This document shows positions 61,884 through 64,000 of a stretch of 64,000 bases of DNA, one piece after another (position 1 is the stretch's first letter; each line of letters starts with the position of its first letter). A program made the translations under genes and the position numbers. The notes beneath the pieces are model-generated. The model worked only from the letters and a program-made list of their open reading frames with translations. It did no database searches and was not told the DNA's origin. Origin of the DNA: Salinispora vitiensis (lineage in GTDB: Bacteria > Actinomycetota > Actinomycetes > Mycobacteriales > Micromonosporaceae); NCBI RefSeq assembly GCF_000378825.1, contig NZ_KB900388.1, forward strand, positions 1,363,947-1,427,946, in the 5' to 3' direction.

Positions 61884-62621
61884 TTACGGAGATTCCGCCT
61901 GAGATTTGAAGCAGCACGGTTCGTGCTCTAGCCGCATCGAGTATGGCCAGCGTGGTCGAGTCGCCCAGGCCGGCAACCCAGGCTCGTCATTGTGTACAAC
62001 GACATCGGCGTGGTCAGTCGGACGAACCGCGGCGAAGTAGAGCTGTTGCGAGGGGATGTAACGCTCCCGCCAGCGTCGTTCGACATCGGCCCGGGACGAC
62101 ACCCGGCCTTCTCGGATCACGGCACGATCCAGGGTTTTGTCGGGGGCTGTCGACACGAAGACGCGCAGGTCCCACCGGTCGATCAATTCTGGGCGCAGGA
62201 GGAAGACGCCGTCGAAGAGCAGCACGGCGTCGACGGGGGCGGTCATGACCGGCGGGGACAGCACAGTATCGGCGATGCGGTCGTAGACCGCGGGTTGGAA
62301 ACGTCGGTCTCCGTCCGGACCGAGCGGATCGAGCAGGACCCGGGTCAGCGCGTCGCGGTCATGGGCGTCGAAGTAGCAGCCCTCGGCCGAGTACTCGCCC
62401 CGTCGATAGCGCTGCGCCCGAGGAACGACGAAGTCGTCGATCGACGCGCGAATGACAAACCGACCCTGGTCGCGCAAGACGACGGCCAGCTCATCGGCGA
62501 GAGTGGTCTTGCCGGCAGCCGGCGGTCCGTCGACAGCTACCCGCGTGGGGTGCCCGAGTGCGACGGACCCGACCGCCTCAGCCAGACGGCCAAGTAACTC
62601 GTCCCGGGTGCCACGCTCCAT
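61884..62621 (-). CDS. Uridine-kinase-like P-loop phosphotransferase
   Basis: A 245-residue nucleoside/metabolite kinase: P-loop DGPPAAGKTTLADELAVVLR, IRASIDDFVVPRAQRYRRGE, CYFDAHDRDALTRVLLDPLG, Walker-B-like VDAVLLFDGVFLLRPELIDR and lid RWRERYIPSQQLYFAAVRPT. The family includes uridine kinases and many actinobacterial relatives of unknown substrate. ATG at 62621 has GGAG seven bases upstream. The C-terminal ~20 residues after AWATRP look like read-through into non-conserved sequence. A truncated copy lies at 57.8 kb. Confidence 0.85.
   Translation of the reverse strand: MERGTRDELLGRLAEAVGSVALGHPTRVAVDGPPAAGKTTLADELAVVLRDQGRFVIRASIDDFVVPRAQRYRRGEYSAEGCYFDAHDRDALTRVLLDPLGPDGDRRFQPAVYDRIADTVLSPPVMTAPVDAVLLFDGVFLLRPELIDRWDLRVFVSTAPDKTLDRAVIREGRVSSRADVERRWRERYIPSQQLYFAAVRPTDHADVVVHNDEPGLPAWATRPRWPYSMRLEHEPCCFKSQAESP
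62145..62263. repeat. Near-identical direct repeat, copy 2
   Basis: Partner of 58004-58122, within the intact uridine-kinase-like gene; one difference seen over about 119 bases, followed by abrupt loss of similarity at the edge of the truncated copy. Confidence 0.88.
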
Positions 62622-62699
62622 AGTGTGCTCCGCCCTGCTCTCGCGACAGTGGGCCTCGAACCGACTCTGCGCCCGTCCGCCACTCTCGCACGTCATCAT

Positions 62700-62913
62700 C
62701 GCCGCCATCACCGCTAACCCGGCCGCCCAGGCCATGTTCGACGTACTCACCAGGACCAACCGGTTCGCTCTCATCCAACGCCTTGCTGCCGTCAAACGGA
62801 TACAGAACCGCGAGCGCAAGATCGGCGAGTTCGTCGCCATGCTGGCCCGCCACGAGACGATCTACCCACAGAAGGCCGAGCCGCCGGCCTCGCCGCAATC
62901 GGCGGCCTCATGA
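62700..62913 (+). pseudogene. C-terminal remnant of a YdeI/OmpD-associated family protein
   Basis: The plus strand reads ANPAAQAMFDVLTRTNRFAL, then RERKIGEFVAMLARHETIYP, the standard C-terminal helices of YdeI/OmpD-associated (bacteriocin-protection) proteins. The N-terminal two thirds are missing, and the open frame upstream is the antisense of the kinase gene. A fragment, not a working gene. Confidence 0.7.
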
Positions 62914-62947
62914 TCCAATGCACTGGTCCGTTCCGTTGCCGTTAGCG

Positions 62948-63931
62948 CTAGTCGCCGGGCCGGGTTTCGGGCCGCGCCGGCGAAAGTGCGTTGCTGAAGC
63001 GGGCCGCGACTGCGGCCACAGCAGCACGTAGTTCGGGGCCTGCCGCCACCGAAAAGTCAAAGGGGACAGCAGCCAGCCACTCCTGGACGTACATCGTGGG
63101 GTTTCGGGTGCTGCCGACCAGGACACAGCGGTCGCCGTCCGGCTCGAGGCGGCCCATCGGCGGCCAGATCCACGGTGCCACCTTCTCCCGTGACGCGTGG
63201 AACACCACGCGGGTGGGGTACCCCCAGCCTGCGCCGAGCTTCTCCGCAAGCGCGGCAACCGGATCCAGATCATCGGGCGGCATAAAGCTGTGCGGCAACT
63301 GCCGCACCGCCCGAATCCGATCGATACGGTACGTGCGGATCGCGTCCGCGCGGTGCGAGTGGCACAGCAGGTACCAGCGTCCGTACCGCACGACGACTGC
63401 CCACGGGTCGACCTCGGCGTGCCGTTCCTCGCCGCTCTCGCCGCTGTGGGTTACCAGGACGCGGCGCCGGTCGGCGACGGCGGTGACCAGGGCGCTTGTG
63501 GTGGCGGGATCCGGGCGGGCCACTCGCCGGTCCGGGGTGGCCGAGACGTACGCCCGCAGCGCCGCCGCCTGCCGTCCCACACTCTCGGGAAGAGCCCGGA
63601 TGACCTTGCTTAGCGCCGAGCCGATCGGGTCGTCGGCGTCGATCGCCGCAGGCTGCCCGTCGAGCACGGCCATGACCAGGCTGAGTGCTTGTTCCTGGGT
63701 GAAGACGACCGGCGGTAGCCGGGTGCCGCGGCCCAGTCGGTAGCCGCCATGCGGCCCGCGGACCGACTCGACCAGGATCCCGGCCTCCCGAAGGATCCCG
63801 ACGTAGCGTCGTGCGGCCCGCTCCGTCACCCCTAGCCGGGAGGCGAGCTGATCGGCAGTAACGCCGGGACGTGCCTGCAGGATCTCGAGCGTGCGCAGGG
63901 CCCGGGCGGTAGGGCTCGGACCGGTTCGCAC
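62948..63931 (-). CDS. WYL-domain transcriptional regulator
   Basis: A 327-residue YafY-type regulator: winged helix (ALRTLEILQARPGVTADQLA, VTERAARRYVGILREAGILV, RGPHGGYRLGRGTRLPPVVF), WYL domain (VRYGRWYLLCHSHRADAIRT, YRIDRIRAVRQLPHSFMPPD) and C-terminal WCX. Start GTG at 63931, without Shine-Dalgarno; a TAATGT ending seven bases upstream suggests leaderless initiation. It is divergent from a gene starting at 63985, its probable target. Confidence 0.88.
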   Translation of the reverse strand: MRTGPSPTARALRTLEILQARPGVTADQLASRLGVTERAARRYVGILREAGILVESVRGPHGGYRLGRGTRLPPVVFTQEQALSLVMAVLDGQPAAIDADDPIGSALSKVIRALPESVGRQAAALRAYVSATPDRRVARPDPATTSALVTAVADRRRVLVTHSGESGEERHAEVDPWAVVVRYGRWYLLCHSHRADAIRTYRIDRIRAVRQLPHSFMPPDDLDPVAALAEKLGAGWGYPTRVVFHASREKVAPWIWPPMGRLEPDGDRCVLVGSTRNPTMYVQEWLAAVPFDFSVAAGPELRAAVAAVAARFSNALSPARPETRPGD

Positions 63932-63944
63932 TGCGGGAACATTA

Positions 63945-63963
63945 CCGGAAGTAGAACGTCCGG
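63945..63963. promoter_or_regulatory. Candidate operator in the divergent WYL promoter
   Basis: CCGGA (63945-63949) and TCCGG (63959-63963) form a short inverted repeat with nine bases between, in the 53-base gap between divergent starts. Short arms make this weak. Confidence 0.35.
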
Positions 63964-63984
63964 AATCACCGCTAGGTTGCTTCC

Positions 63985-64000
63985 ATGACTGCAGAACAGA
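63985..64000 (+). CDS. Start of a gene cut by the right edge
   Basis: ATG ACT GCA GAA CAG begins at 63985, divergent from the WYL regulator. Only five codons are visible (MTAEQ), so the product cannot be named; divergent partners of such regulators are often VOC or DinB-type proteins. Confidence 0.4.

Overview
The window is chromosomal DNA from a high-GC actinobacterium. Strong GC bias at third codon positions, frequent GTG starts, four-base ATGA/GTGA gene overlaps, KstR/KstR2 sterol operators, a CebR-like cellulase operator and an AfsR-type regulator all fit a filamentous soil or marine actinomycete. Micromonosporaceae (Micromonospora/Salinispora-like) is my best guess; it is an inference from gene style, since no rRNA lies in the window. 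No rRNA, tRNA, CRISPR array or intact insertion sequence was recognised.

Positions 1-8433 and 15695-31433 form two blocks of a cholesterol/sterol catabolism island. Block one holds side-chain genes: a nitronate-monooxygenase-like flavoprotein (cut by the left edge), fadD19, echA19, another CoA ligase, a DUF35 protein with ltp4 and ltp3, and a tiny KstR-boxed membrane protein. Block two holds a DUF3068 membrane protein; fadD3 (CD-ring propionate activation); hsaA-hsaD-hsaC-hsaB (A/B-ring cleavage); kshA, a small Cys protein and kshB (9-alpha-hydroxylation); a KstD-like flavoprotein divergent from kstD-chsH3; fadE28-fadE29 (removal of the last three side-chain carbons); and a START-fold protein. 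I found eleven KstR-type operators (TnnAACnnGTTnnA, allowing one mismatch) and one perfect KstR2 box (AnCAAGnnCTTGnT, before fadD3). KshAB plus KstD open ring B, HsaAB and HsaC open ring A, HsaD releases the indane propionate, and FadD3 activates it.

Between the blocks (8.5-15.6 kb) lies an accessory insert: a two-component system whose response regulator is frameshifted, an ABC permease/ATPase pair, a decayed transposase tail, a small Cys-rich protein and a DHA2 exporter.

Positions 31.6-46.7 kb carry ArsR/AHSA1/DHFR-like genes, a secreted GH5-FN3-CBM2 cellulase, a DUF5872 protein, a secreted GH13 alpha-amylase with two CBM20 modules, a beta-lactamase-fold hydrolase, VOC, AraC and cupin genes, and a MacB-like ABC transporter divergent from its own two-component system. 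Positions 47-64 kb carry an SDR, a second DHA2 exporter, a DUF899 protein, a 1106-residue AfsR-like regulator, a hemerythrin/radical-SAM pair, a SWIM protein, two WYL regulators, a four-gene overlapping two-component cluster, a uridine-kinase-like gene and a scar of gene fragments at 57.8-58.5 kb that includes a partial copy of that kinase.
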